This document shows positions 1 to 7,330 of a DNA stretch of 12,605 bases, one piece after another. The position numbers were made by a program, and so were the translations under genes. Positions within the stretch are counted from its first letter, which is position 1; each line of letters opens with the position of its first letter. Under the pieces are notes generated by a model. It searched no databases and was not told where the DNA came from. It saw only the letters and a program-made list of their open reading frames with translations. The DNA is from an uncultured Methylotenera sp. Its GTDB lineage: Bacteria; Pseudomonadota; Gammaproteobacteria; Burkholderiales; Methylophilaceae. Where the stretch lies: contig CALFXV010000190.1 of the NCBI GenBank assembly GCA_937957775.1, positions 1 to 12,605 on the forward strand, written 5' to 3'.

Positions 1-1091
1 TCCCTGAACCCGTCACGCCTATGGCCCTAGACACATTGCACGTGCACAACAAATTCATGCTAATCACCATGGTGATTTTCGTTGTTGTGTTGGGCATCAT
101 GATCTACTCTATTTTTGCCCACAGAAAAAGCAAAAACTTCAAAGCGGTAGTGGACAAAGCGCCGTCTACTACCATGGAAATATTCTGGACCTTGGTGCCG
201 TTTGCCATTTTATTATTGATCGACTTCGTGATCATGGGTATTCCTGCTTACCACAGTGTGGTTATGATGGAAGACACTCGCGACAAGGCCTCCATGGTGG
301 TTAAAGTAACCGGTTCACAATGGCGTTGGCAGTATGAGTACATGGATGGCGATGCCAAAGGCATCAAATTCGTCAGCAACTTGTCTACGCCTAAAGAGCA
401 AACCGACAAAGGTTACGAAGGTAAGAAAGACGAGCAGTACTTGTTGGAAGTGGATAACCACTTAGTGTTACCGGTCGGCGAGAAAGTGCGTATTTTAATG
501 ACCGCTACCGACGTGATGCACAACTGGTGGGTGCCACAATTTGGTTCATCACGTTTAGCTGTGCCTGGTTTCTTGCGTGAAACATGGGTGCAAGTGGATA
601 AAGCCGGTACATACCGCGGTCAATGTAAGGAATTATGCGGTAAAGGCCACGGTTACATGCCAGTGGTGGTGGATGCCGTGCCTATGGAAGAGTACAAAGC
701 ATGGGTAGTGGCCAAGAAAGAAGAAATGGCTAAGGCTTCTGCTGGTGCCGACAAAGAATGGACTAAAGACGAATTGGTTGCCGAAGGTAAAGGCGTGTAC
801 GAGAAAAACTGTGCCGTTTGTCACCAAGTATCCGGCGCTGGTCTGCCACCTGCTTTCCCAGCCTTAACCGGCAGTAAAGTAGCCTTAGGTCCAATCTTTG
901 GTGCCGACGGTAAATATTTAAAAGACGGTCACTTAGACCGCGTGTTAAACGGTATTCGCGTGATGCCATCATGGAAAGCCGTGCTTAATGACACCGAAAT
1001 TGCAGCGGTGATCACCTATGAAAGAAATGCCTTAGGTAACAGCGTGGGTGATGTATTGCAACCTTCGCAAGTTAAAGCGGCACGTCAATAA
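1..1091 (+). CDS. ctaC: Cytochrome c oxidase subunit II with fused C-terminal cytochrome c domain (5' partial)
   Basis: Subunit II of an aa3-type oxidase; it takes electrons from cytochrome c at a dinuclear CuA centre on the periplasmic side. The frame stays open from base 3 to the window edge, giving P-E-P-V-T-P before the Met at base 21. That fits the segment before the first helix in CoxB, so the Met at 21 is internal and the signal peptide lies outside the window. Numbering from that Met: membrane helices at about 10-33 and 53-76, the Q-W-R-W electron-entry motif at 100-103, and CuA ligands His167, Cys202, Glu204, Cys206, His210 and Met213. A class I cytochrome c domain follows, with CxxCH at 264-268 and likely axial Met315. 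Glu53 aligns with the K-pathway entry glutamate (bovine Glu62). The cytochrome c fusion is common in betaproteobacterial CoxB. It is the first visible gene of the cluster, 47 bases before ctaD. Confidence 0.96.
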   Translation, partial: PEPVTPMALDTLHVHNKFMLITMVIFVVVLGIMIYSIFAHRKSKNFKAVVDKAPSTTMEIFWTLVPFAILLLIDFVIMGIPAYHSVVMMEDTRDKASMVVKVTGSQWRWQYEYMDGDAKGIKFVSNLSTPKEQTDKGYEGKKDEQYLLEVDNHLVLPVGEKVRILMTATDVMHNWWVPQFGSSRLAVPGFLRETWVQVDKAGTYRGQCKELCGKGHGYMPVVVDAVPMEEYKAWVVAKKEEMAKASAGADKEWTKDELVAEGKGVYEKNCAVCHQVSGAGLPPAFPALTGSKVALGPIFGADGKYLKDGHLDRVLNGIRVMPSWKAVLNDTEIAAVITYERNALGNSVGDVLQPSQVKAARQ

Positions 1092-1127
1092 CATCAGTAT
1101 TTAATTATTTATTTAGTTTGAGTAATC

Positions 1128-1132
1128 AGGAG
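1128..1132 (+). promoter_or_regulatory. Ribosome binding site of ctaD
   Basis: AGGAG lies six bases before the ATG at 1139. It favours this ATG over an in-frame TTG at 1118, which would only add seven residues (MSNQEKV) that translate the ribosome binding site itself. Confidence 0.8.
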
Positions 1133-1138
1133 AAGGTA

Positions 1139-2731
1139 ATGAGTACAACAACGGTAGCGCATCACGACGATCACGCTGAACACCCAACCGGGATCATGCG
1201 TTGGTTAACCACCACCAACCACAAAGACATAGGCACGATGTATTTAACATTCTCGCTGATTATGTTCTTTGTTGGCGGTGCGATGATTTTAGGCATACGT
1301 GCTGAATTGTTTCAGCCAGGTCTACAATTGGTTAACCCAGAGTTTTACAATCAATTGATCGGCGTGCACGCATTGATCATGATTTTCGCGGCATTGATGC
1401 CTGCGGCCACTGGCTTTGCCAACTGGATGATTCCATTGCAAATCGGTGCACCAGACATGGCCTTGCCACGTTTGAATAACTGGGGTTTCTGGTTATTGCC
1501 ACCGTCTGCTATCTTGCTAACCTTACCGTTCACGCTGGCCTTATTTGGCATCGGTGACGGTGCGCTAGCAACCGGTTGGACTTTCTACCCACCCTTGTCT
1601 GTGCAAGGTGGTATCGGTGTGGACTTTGCGATTTTTGCAGTGCATTTGTTGGGTGTCTCTTCTGTATTGGGTTCAATCAACATCATCGTCACTTTGTTTA
1701 ATATGCGCGCGCCTGGCATGACATTAATGAAAATGCCATTGTTCGCTTGGGGTTGGTTGATCACTGCATTCTTATTGGTAGCCACCATTCCTGTGTTAGC
1801 CGGTGCCGTGACCATGTTGTTAACAGACCGTCATTTCGGTACGCACTTCTTTGATGCGGCCGGTGGTGGTGACCCAGTTATGTTCCAACATTTATTCTGG
1901 TTCTTTGGTCATCCAGAAGTGTATATTTTGTTATTACCGGTTTGGGGTTTCATTCCACAAATCTTAGAAACATTTTCACGTAAACCTATGTACGGTTACA
2001 AAGCACAAGTGTATTCCTTCATTGCAATTGGTGTGTTGGCCATGGTTGTTTGGGCTCACCACTTCTTCACTTCAGGTATGCCAGTGCCAGCCTTGCTTTA
2101 CTTCATGTACAGCACCATGGCCATTTCACTGCCATTGGCCGTGATGTTCTTCTGCTGGATTAAAACCATGTGGAAAGGCTCCATGAGCTTTGAAACACCT
2201 ATGTTGTTTACAGTGGGTTGGATTATCTTGTTTGGTATCGGTGGCTTAACCGGCTTAGTGCTAGCTGACGTGGCCGCGGATGCGCAATACCACAACAGCT
2301 ATTTCGTGGTAGCGCACTTCCACTACACCTTATTTGCTGGCGGTATCATGGGTATCATGGCCGGTGTGTATTACTGGTTGCCAAAAATGACCGGTCATAT
2401 GTACAACGAGAAATTAGGTAAATTGCATTTCTGGTTAACTGCCATTTCATTCAACTTTACCTTTATTCCACAGTTCTTCTTAGGTTTGGCTGGTATGCCA
2501 CGTCGTATTCCAGACTACGCATTGCAATTCGCTGAATTCAACATGATTTCATCGATTGCCGCGTTCGTAATGGGCTTGTCACAGTTGATCTTTGTATACA
2601 ACATCGTGACTTGTGTGAAAGGCGGCAAAAAAGCCACCGATCAAGTTTGGGAAGGCGCGCAAGGTTTGGAGTGGACATTGCCATCACCACCTCCGTACCA
2701 CAGCTTTACTGAGCAACCAACCGTTAAGTAA
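1139..2731 (+). CDS. ctaD: Cytochrome c oxidase subunit I (aa3-type haem-copper oxidase)
   Basis: Catalytic subunit of 530 residues and about 12 membrane helices; it reduces oxygen to water at haem a3/CuB and pumps protons. The start is the ATG at 1139, behind a good ribosome binding site. Visible ligands: His77 and His395 (haem a), His393 (haem a3), and His258, His307, His308 (CuB), with Tyr262 placed for the His-Tyr crosslink. D-pathway residues are present: Asp107 in GAPDMALPRLNN, the Asn pair 113-114, and Glu260 in HPEVY. The haem-propionate arginines are Arg455-Arg456. Two positions differ from the classical A-type pattern. PTG(I/V)K of helix VIII reads PLAVM, so the K-pathway lysine is Met336; the HD pair of the Mg/Mn site is His385-Asn386. 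The reading frame is otherwise intact and closely family-like, so this is a divergent working subunit rather than a pseudogene. An intrinsic terminator follows the stop codon. Confidence 0.97.
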   Translation: MSTTTVAHHDDHAEHPTGIMRWLTTTNHKDIGTMYLTFSLIMFFVGGAMILGIRAELFQPGLQLVNPEFYNQLIGVHALIMIFAALMPAATGFANWMIPLQIGAPDMALPRLNNWGFWLLPPSAILLTLPFTLALFGIGDGALATGWTFYPPLSVQGGIGVDFAIFAVHLLGVSSVLGSINIIVTLFNMRAPGMTLMKMPLFAWGWLITAFLLVATIPVLAGAVTMLLTDRHFGTHFFDAAGGGDPVMFQHLFWFFGHPEVYILLLPVWGFIPQILETFSRKPMYGYKAQVYSFIAIGVLAMVVWAHHFFTSGMPVPALLYFMYSTMAISLPLAVMFFCWIKTMWKGSMSFETPMLFTVGWIILFGIGGLTGLVLADVAADAQYHNSYFVVAHFHYTLFAGGIMGIMAGVYYWLPKMTGHMYNEKLGKLHFWLTAISFNFTFIPQFFLGLAGMPRRIPDYALQFAEFNMISSIAAFVMGLSQLIFVYNIVTCVKGGKKATDQVWEGAQGLEWTLPSPPPYHSFTEQPTVK

Positions 2732-2738
2732 ATTAAAC

Positions 2739-2767
2739 AACTCGGCTTTTCATTAAGCCGAGTTTTT
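2739..2767 (+). terminator. Intrinsic terminator after ctaD, inside the cox cluster
   Basis: Perfect 10-bp inverted repeat (AACTCGGCTT at 2739-2748 and AAGCCGAGTT at 2755-2764) with a six-base loop, ending in a run of five T (2763-2767). It starts eight bases after the ctaD stop and ends 13 bases before the next start codon. This leaves no room for a promoter between it and the downstream small ORF. Confidence 0.85.
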
Positions 2768-2780
2768 AAATTGGAGTGGT

Positions 2781-2894
2781 ATGAATAAGCCGTTAGCAGA
2801 TAAAAAATTAAGCAACAAGCGCATCGCCATGGTGATAGGCGCTTTAGCTTTAATTTGTTACGTTGTATCGATGTTTTTGATATGGCAAAAATAA
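2781..2894 (+). CDS. Small single-helix membrane protein, probable cytochrome oxidase small assembly protein
   Basis: A 37-codon ORF too short for usual gene calling. It starts at ATG 2781 with GGAG at 2773-2776 and ends at TAA 2892-2894, overlapping the ctaG start by 13 bases. The product begins with a lysine-rich cytoplasmic-type segment (residues 1-14), followed by one hydrophobic helix (about 15-35, IAMVIGALALICYVV and on) and ends W-Q-K. In betaproteobacteria a tiny one-helix protein, named in some annotations 'cytochrome oxidase small assembly protein', commonly sits exactly here between ctaD and ctaG. The assignment rests on position, size and topology rather than sequence recognition. 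A biochemical role is not visible; it may help CtaG act on subunit I, or mainly serve translational coupling of ctaG. Confidence 0.75.
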   Translation: MNKPLADKKLSNKRIAMVIGALALICYVVSMFLIWQK

Positions 2895-3454
2895 ACGACA
2901 GCGAAACGCTATCGCCAAAACAGCAACTTGATTTAAAAAATAAACGCCTGGTCCGCAAACTGTTGTGGATGCTTTTAGGCTCATTGTTATTTGCCTTTGC
3001 CTTGGTGCCCATTTACGACGTTTTATGCGAAATGACCGGCTTAAACGGCAAAACAAAAAACACGGCATCGGTGTTAGCTGAAGCCAAAGTGGATAACAGC
3101 CGTTGGGTGACGGTGCAATTTACCACCAACGTGATGCCGGGTTTGGGTTGGAATTTCTACCCTAAACAAAGCAGCATTAAGATGCACCCAGGTCAAATTG
3201 AGACCGTGGTGTTTGTGGCTAAAAATACCACCAACGAAGTGGTAGTTGGTCGCGCTATTCCCAGTATCACGCCGGGCATAGCGGCCGCCAACTTAAAAAA
3301 GATAGAGTGTTTTTGTTTCGTCAATCAGGCGCTCAAGCCGGGTGAAGAAAAAGAAATGCCTTTGCGGTTTTTTGTCAGTCCGCAATTACCGAAAGACGTG
3401 TCTGACATGACCTTGTCCTACGCATTCTTTCCAGCGGTGGACACGGCAAAATAA
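2882..3454 (+). CDS. ctaG: Cytochrome c oxidase assembly protein CtaG/Cox11 (copper chaperone for CuB)
   Basis: Membrane-anchored copper chaperone of 190 residues that delivers copper to the CuB site of subunit I. It has a cytoplasmic N-terminus rich in charge, one membrane helix at about 27-46, then a periplasmic immunoglobulin-like domain. Copper-binding cysteines are visible: Cys49 just after the helix (Y-D-V-L-C-E) and the hallmark CFCF with Cys143 and Cys145. The family blocks GRAIPSITPG and SYAFFP are also present. The ATG at 2882 (MAKINDSE) is the best start. A TTG at 2855 would extend it upstream but has no ribosome binding site and would add residues unlike the family. The start lies inside the 3' end of the 37-codon ORF in another frame, so translation is probably coupled. 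Confidence 0.95.
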   Translation: MAKINDSETLSPKQQLDLKNKRLVRKLLWMLLGSLLFAFALVPIYDVLCEMTGLNGKTKNTASVLAEAKVDNSRWVTVQFTTNVMPGLGWNFYPKQSSIKMHPGQIETVVFVAKNTTNEVVVGRAIPSITPGIAAANLKKIECFCFVNQALKPGEEKEMPLRFFVSPQLPKDVSDMTLSYAFFPAVDTAK

Positions 3455-3484
3455 GTAAGTGGTAAGCAGTGGTAGGTGAGGAAG

Positions 3485-3501
3485 TAGCGTGAATCACGCT
3501 A
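3485..3501. repeat. Small inverted repeat in the ctaG-ctaE gap
   Basis: TAGCGTG (3485-3491) and CACGCTA (3495-3501) form a 7-bp stem with a three-base loop, followed by an AT-rich stretch without a clean T-run. It could be a weak terminator, an mRNA processing hairpin or an operator. The rest of the 89-base gap is AT-rich and holds no ORF or convincing promoter. Confidence 0.4.
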
Positions 3502-3531
3502 TTTGAATTTAAAATAAAATAAAAAATGCAC

Positions 3532-3536
3532 GGGAG
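3532..3536 (+). promoter_or_regulatory. Ribosome binding site of ctaE
   Basis: GGGAG lies seven bases before the ATG at 3544. It lies inside the region that would be coding if the upstream ATG at 3526 were used, so it favours the downstream start. Confidence 0.7.
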
Positions 3537-3543
3537 TTATTGC

Positions 3544-4449
3544 ATGGCGACACATTCTAACAATCAGTATTACGTTCCGCACGGTAGCATCTACCCAGCG
3601 ATCATATCCATGGGCTTGCTGTCTTTGGCCTCCGGTTTTATCTTCAGCGTGGCTACCGATAAAAACAAAGACTTAGCCTATTTGCAAGCGCCGGGTAAAT
3701 GGATGATGATTTTAGGCTTCGCGCTGATTCTATTCATGGTATTCAAATGGATGGGTTCCGTGATCACTGAAAGCATCACCGGTCAATTCAAAAAATGGGA
3801 AGACAAGTCATTCCGTATCGGCATGATCGTGTTCATTTGCTCTGAAATTGCTTTCTTTGCGGCTTTCTTTGGCGCTTTGTTCTACATGCGCGTGTTGTCC
3901 GTGCCGGAATTAGGCGGTTACGATGTAGACGTCACCCTCTATAAAGACTTTATCGGTTCATGGCCATCAACTGGCCCAGGTGGCTTAACCGTTAACGGTG
4001 AATACAAACCAGGACCGTTGCATCCTATGGGCGCATGGGGCTTGCCTGCCATCAACACCGCCTTGTTGCTAACATCCGGTGCCACTATTACTTGGGCACA
4101 TTGGGGCTTAATTAAAAACAACCGTAAACAATTGGTATTGGGCATGGCCTTAACCGTTTTGTTGGGTATTGCGTTCTTGGCATGCCAAGCAATGGAATAC
4201 CACGAGGCCTACACTGAAATGGGCTTGACCCTGGCTTCTGGTGCTTATGGCGCTAGCTTCTTCATGTTGACCGGTTTCCATGGCTTCCACGTGTTGCTAG
4301 GTACCATCATGTTGATCGTGATTACCTTGCGCTGCATGAAGGGCCACTTTAGCCCACAGCACCACTTCGGTTTCGAAGGCGTGGCTTGGTACTGGCACTT
4401 TGTGGACGTGGTTTGGTTAGGTCTATTCGTGTTCGTATACTGGCTATAA
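3544..4449 (+). CDS. ctaE: Cytochrome c oxidase subunit III
   Basis: Core subunit III of the aa3 oxidase, 301 residues with about seven membrane helices. It binds lipid and keeps proton uptake into the D pathway stable over many turnovers. Family marks: the conserved helix III segment RIGMIVFICSEIAFF with Glu101, NTALLLTSG followed by TWAH at about 171-186, the H-G-F-H-V motif at 246-250, and the C-terminal W-H-F-V-D-V-V-W block at about 284-291. The ATG at 3544 is preferred over an ATG six codons upstream (3526) because a ribosome binding site is correctly spaced only for the former. It is the last gene of the oxidase cluster visible here and is followed by a strong terminator. ctaA, ctaB and surf1, often linked to such clusters, are not downstream. 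Confidence 0.96.
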   Translation: MATHSNNQYYVPHGSIYPAIISMGLLSLASGFIFSVATDKNKDLAYLQAPGKWMMILGFALILFMVFKWMGSVITESITGQFKKWEDKSFRIGMIVFICSEIAFFAAFFGALFYMRVLSVPELGGYDVDVTLYKDFIGSWPSTGPGGLTVNGEYKPGPLHPMGAWGLPAINTALLLTSGATITWAHWGLIKNNRKQLVLGMALTVLLGIAFLACQAMEYHEAYTEMGLTLASGAYGASFFMLTGFHGFHVLLGTIMLIVITLRCMKGHFSPQHHFGFEGVAWYWHFVDVVWLGLFVFVYWL

Positions 4450-4460
4450 GCTTTAGCTAA

Positions 4461-4496
4461 ACAAAAAAGGCGATGCATCTGCATCGCCTTTTTTGT
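4461..4496. terminator. Bidirectional intrinsic terminator between ctaE and polA
   Basis: GGCGATGC (4469-4476) and GCATCGCC (4481-4488) form a GC-rich stem around a four-base loop. It is flanked by six A (4463-4468) and six T (4489-4494), so it works in either direction. It lies between the convergent ctaE and polA stops and fits shared termination. Confidence 0.92.
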
Positions 4497-4515
4497 TTCT
4501 ATGATCAGCATTGTT

Positions 4516-7293
4516 TTAATGCGCGCTTTCCCAGTTTTTACCCACGCCCACTTCCACCAGCAAGGGCACGGACAATTGGGCCACGCCTTGCATGAGTTCG
4601 GTTAGTTTGGCTTGCACCACAGGCAATTCTGCCTCCGGGACTTCCAGCACCAATTCATCGTGCACCTGCATAATCAATTTGGTTTGCAGCTTGGCCTCGC
4701 CCAACCATTGATCCACGGCGATCATGGCCAGCTTAATTAAATCGGCGGCCGTGCCTTGCATGGGTGCGTTAATCGCGGCCCGTTCTGCACCGGCGCGGCG
4801 CATGCCGTTTGGGCTGTTGATTTCAGGCACCCACAAGCGGCGACCAAAATAGGTTTCCACAAAACCACGTTGCTTGGCCATGTCACGCGTGCTTTGCATG
4901 TAATCGCGCACCCCGGGGTAGCGGGCAAAATAACGCTCTATGTAACTTTGTGCTGAGGCGCGGTCTATGTTTAAGTTTTGCGCCAAACCAAACGCGCTCA
5001 TGCCATAAATCAAACCGAAGTTAATCACCTTAGCGTATCGGCGTTGCTCGCTATCGACTACCGTTAGCTCCACGCCAAAAATCTCAGCCGCGGTGTGGCG
5101 GTGGATGTCTTCATTATTGGCAAAGGCTTTTAGCATGCCGGCATCTTGCGATAAATGCGCCATGATGCGCAGCTCGATTTGCGAGTAGTCGGCGGACACG
5201 ATCACGCTGCCGGCAGGGGCGATGAACGCCTCGCGTATGCGACGGCCTTCGGCAGAGCGCACCGGTATGTTTTGTAAATTTGGATCCGAGCTGGCCAAGC
5301 GACCGGTGATGGCCACCGCTTGGTTGTAGCTGGTGTGCACGCGGCCGGTGCTGGCGTTAATCATGCGCGGCAATTTGTCGGTGTAGGTGGACTTTAATTT
5401 GGCCAAGCCACGGTATTCCAATAACACCTTAGGCAAGGGGTGATCCAACGCCAATTCTTGCAACACGTCTTCGTCGGTGGACGGCGCGCCCGATGGGGTT
5501 TTTTTAGTCGGTTTGATGCCCAATTTATCAAACAGGATTTCTTGCAATTGCTTAGGCGATGCCAAGTTGAACGGTTGACCGGCTAACTCGTAAGCTTGGT
5601 TTTCAAGCGCGATTAACTTGTTGCCTATTTCGTTACTTTGGCTGGCCAGCATGGCGCGGTCTATCAGCACGCCGTTACGCTCTATGTTAAACAGCGCTTG
5701 TGAGCTGGGCATTTCAATGTGGCTGTAGATGAAGTCCAGCTTGCTGTCGGCCGCCACCTGCGGGTACATAGCATGGTGCAATTGCAATGTGATGTCGGCG
5801 TCTTCTGCGGCATACTCGGCGGCGGTTTCCACCGTCACTTGGTTAAAGGTCACTTGCTTGGCGCCTTTGCCGGCGACCTCTTCAAAGCTGATTGGTTTAA
5901 AGCCCAAATGCCGCTCGCTCAAGGCATCCATGCCGTGGCTTTTGTGCGACTCAAACACATAAGATTGCAACAAAGTATCGTGGGCGATGCCGTTGATAGC
6001 AATGCCATGATTGGCCAACACGTGTTGGTCGTATTTAAGGTTTTGCCCGACTTTTTTAATGGCCGGATTTTCTAAGATAGGCTTAATCTTCGCTAAGCAT
6101 TCGGCAAAATTAAGCTGCACAGGCGCATCAAAATAATCGTGCATCAGCGGTAAATACGCTGCGCTGCCGGCTTCCACGCTAAACGATAACCCGACAATTT
6201 TAGCGGTCATGGGATCCAGCGACGTGGTCTCGCTATCAAAGCAGATCAGCGGCGCGCTCGCTAGTTTTGCTAGCCAACTGTCCAATTGCGCGGTCGTTAA
6301 TAGGGTTTCGTATTGGCGCGTGGTGTTCACGGCGTGCTGGGTCACGGCAAACATGTCCACTGTTTCGGTGCTTTGCAGGCTGCTGCTGGTTGGCATGGCC
6401 TTAGGGCTGCTGGGTGCTGGTTGATCGCCCATGCCATCCAATTCACGGCGCCAGCTTTTAAACTCGAAGCGTTCAAACAGTTCTGCTAACTTGACTTTGT
6501 CCATGCTTTGCGGGGCCAGGTCGCTTAGGTGTTCTTGTATGCCGACGTCGCAGCGTATGGTGATGAGTTCACGGGCGGTCGGTAACCACGGCAAAGCCTT
6601 GCGTAAATTCTCGCCGACCACGCCGCCTATCTTGTCGGCATTGGCCACGATGTTGTCTAGGCTGCCGTATTCTTGCAACCATTTCACTGCCGTTTTGGGC
6701 CCGACTTTTTCCACGCCCGGCACGTTGTCTGAGGTGTCGCCGATTAACACTAGGTAATCGATAATGAGGCGCGGCGGGATACCGAATTTCTTTTCCACGC
6801 CGGCAATGTCCAGCACGTCGTCTACGCGCCTAAATGCATCGCGCATGGTGTTGACCACGGTGATGTGCTCGTTAACCAATTGCGAGATGTCTTTATCGCC
6901 GGTAGAGATAATGACGCGCACGCCTTCGCGTTCTGCCTGTTTGGCCAGCGCGCCAATCACATCGTCGGCCTCCACGCCGCTCTCCATGATGAGCGGCCAA
7001 CCCATGGCCTTGATCGCCTCGTGTAAGGGCTCTATTTGCGCGCGCAGCTCGTCTGGCATGGATGCCCGGTTGGCTTTGTATTCTGGGTAAATGTCGTCCC
7101 TAAAGGTTTTGCCTTTTGCATCAAAAACACACGCGCTATAATCGGAGGGGTAATCTTTATGCAAACGCCGCAACATATTAAGCACGCCTTGTATGGCGCC
7201 GGTCGGTTCATTTTGACTGTTGCGTAAGTCAGGCATGGCGTGAAAGGCCCGATACAGGTAGGATGAGCCATCAACCAATAACAATGTTTTCAT
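4516..7293 (-). CDS. polA: DNA polymerase I
   Basis: Repair and Okazaki-fragment-processing polymerase of 925 residues, the usual full length, with all three activities. The 5'-3' nuclease domain spans about 1-290, with metal-binding acidic residues around Asp8, Asp58, Glu108, Asp110, Asp111, Asp133, Asp135, Asp186 and Asp189. A low-complexity linker rich in Ser, Pro and Thr covers about 290-325. The 3'-5' proofreading domain keeps all DEDDy residues: Asp353, Glu355, Asp422, Tyr494 and Asp498. The polymerase domain has motif A (Asp702 in ADYSQIELR), motif B (Lys755 to Tyr763, including N-F-G-L-I-Y-G) and motif C (His878-Asp879-Glu880). The start MKTLLLVDGSSYLYRAFHA is the canonical N-terminus. 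The gene is convergent with ctaE and divergent from the LOG-family gene by 37 bases, so its promoter probably reaches into the neighbour's 5' end. Confidence 0.98.
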   Translation of the reverse strand: MKTLLLVDGSSYLYRAFHAMPDLRNSQNEPTGAIQGVLNMLRRLHKDYPSDYSACVFDAKGKTFRDDIYPEYKANRASMPDELRAQIEPLHEAIKAMGWPLIMESGVEADDVIGALAKQAEREGVRVIISTGDKDISQLVNEHITVVNTMRDAFRRVDDVLDIAGVEKKFGIPPRLIIDYLVLIGDTSDNVPGVEKVGPKTAVKWLQEYGSLDNIVANADKIGGVVGENLRKALPWLPTARELITIRCDVGIQEHLSDLAPQSMDKVKLAELFERFEFKSWRRELDGMGDQPAPSSPKAMPTSSSLQSTETVDMFAVTQHAVNTTRQYETLLTTAQLDSWLAKLASAPLICFDSETTSLDPMTAKIVGLSFSVEAGSAAYLPLMHDYFDAPVQLNFAECLAKIKPILENPAIKKVGQNLKYDQHVLANHGIAINGIAHDTLLQSYVFESHKSHGMDALSERHLGFKPISFEEVAGKGAKQVTFNQVTVETAAEYAAEDADITLQLHHAMYPQVAADSKLDFIYSHIEMPSSQALFNIERNGVLIDRAMLASQSNEIGNKLIALENQAYELAGQPFNLASPKQLQEILFDKLGIKPTKKTPSGAPSTDEDVLQELALDHPLPKVLLEYRGLAKLKSTYTDKLPRMINASTGRVHTSYNQAVAITGRLASSDPNLQNIPVRSAEGRRIREAFIAPAGSVIVSADYSQIELRIMAHLSQDAGMLKAFANNEDIHRHTAAEIFGVELTVVDSEQRRYAKVINFGLIYGMSAFGLAQNLNIDRASAQSYIERYFARYPGVRDYMQSTRDMAKQRGFVETYFGRRLWVPEINSPNGMRRAGAERAAINAPMQGTAADLIKLAMIAVDQWLGEAKLQTKLIMQVHDELVLEVPEAELPVVQAKLTELMQGVAQLSVPLLVEVGVGKNWESAH
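7114..7142 (+). promoter_or_regulatory. Possible sigma70 promoter inside the 5' part of polA, facing the LOG gene
   Basis: A perfect TATAAT at 7137-7142 is preceded by a weak TTTTGC at 7114-7119, 17 bases upstream. It lies on the strand antisense to polA, about 190 bases before the LOG-family start. The 37-base divergent gap has little room for a full promoter, so a promoter inside polA is plausible. A single good -10 hexamer can occur by chance. Confidence 0.3.
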
Positions 7294-7330
7294 AAAGTCG
7301 CGCTTTCAATTATTACTTAGGTGCCAAAAC

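Noticed and set aside
21..23. ATG at 21 as the start of coxB
   Set aside because: The frame is open to the window edge and the upstream codons read P-E-P-V-T-P, matching the mature CoxB segment before helix I; the true start is outside the window.
1139..2731. CtaD as a degenerate or pseudogene copy because of lost key residues
   Set aside because: The frame is intact over 530 residues, all metal and haem ligands are kept, and it sits in a complete cluster with its chaperone and partner subunits.
2855..2881. TTG-started extension of ctaG
   Set aside because: No ribosome binding site, and the added residues overlap the helix codons of the 37-codon ORF; ATG 2882 gives a normal CtaG N-terminus.
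2641..3068. Minus-strand ORFs across the ctaD-ctaG junction
   Set aside because: They run antisense to ctaD, the terminator and ctaG, and their translations show no recognisable domain.
5719..6075. 118-codon ORF on the + strand inside polA
   Set aside because: It is antisense to the proofreading domain of an intact polA, has no family features, and is explained by codon bias of the opposite strand.
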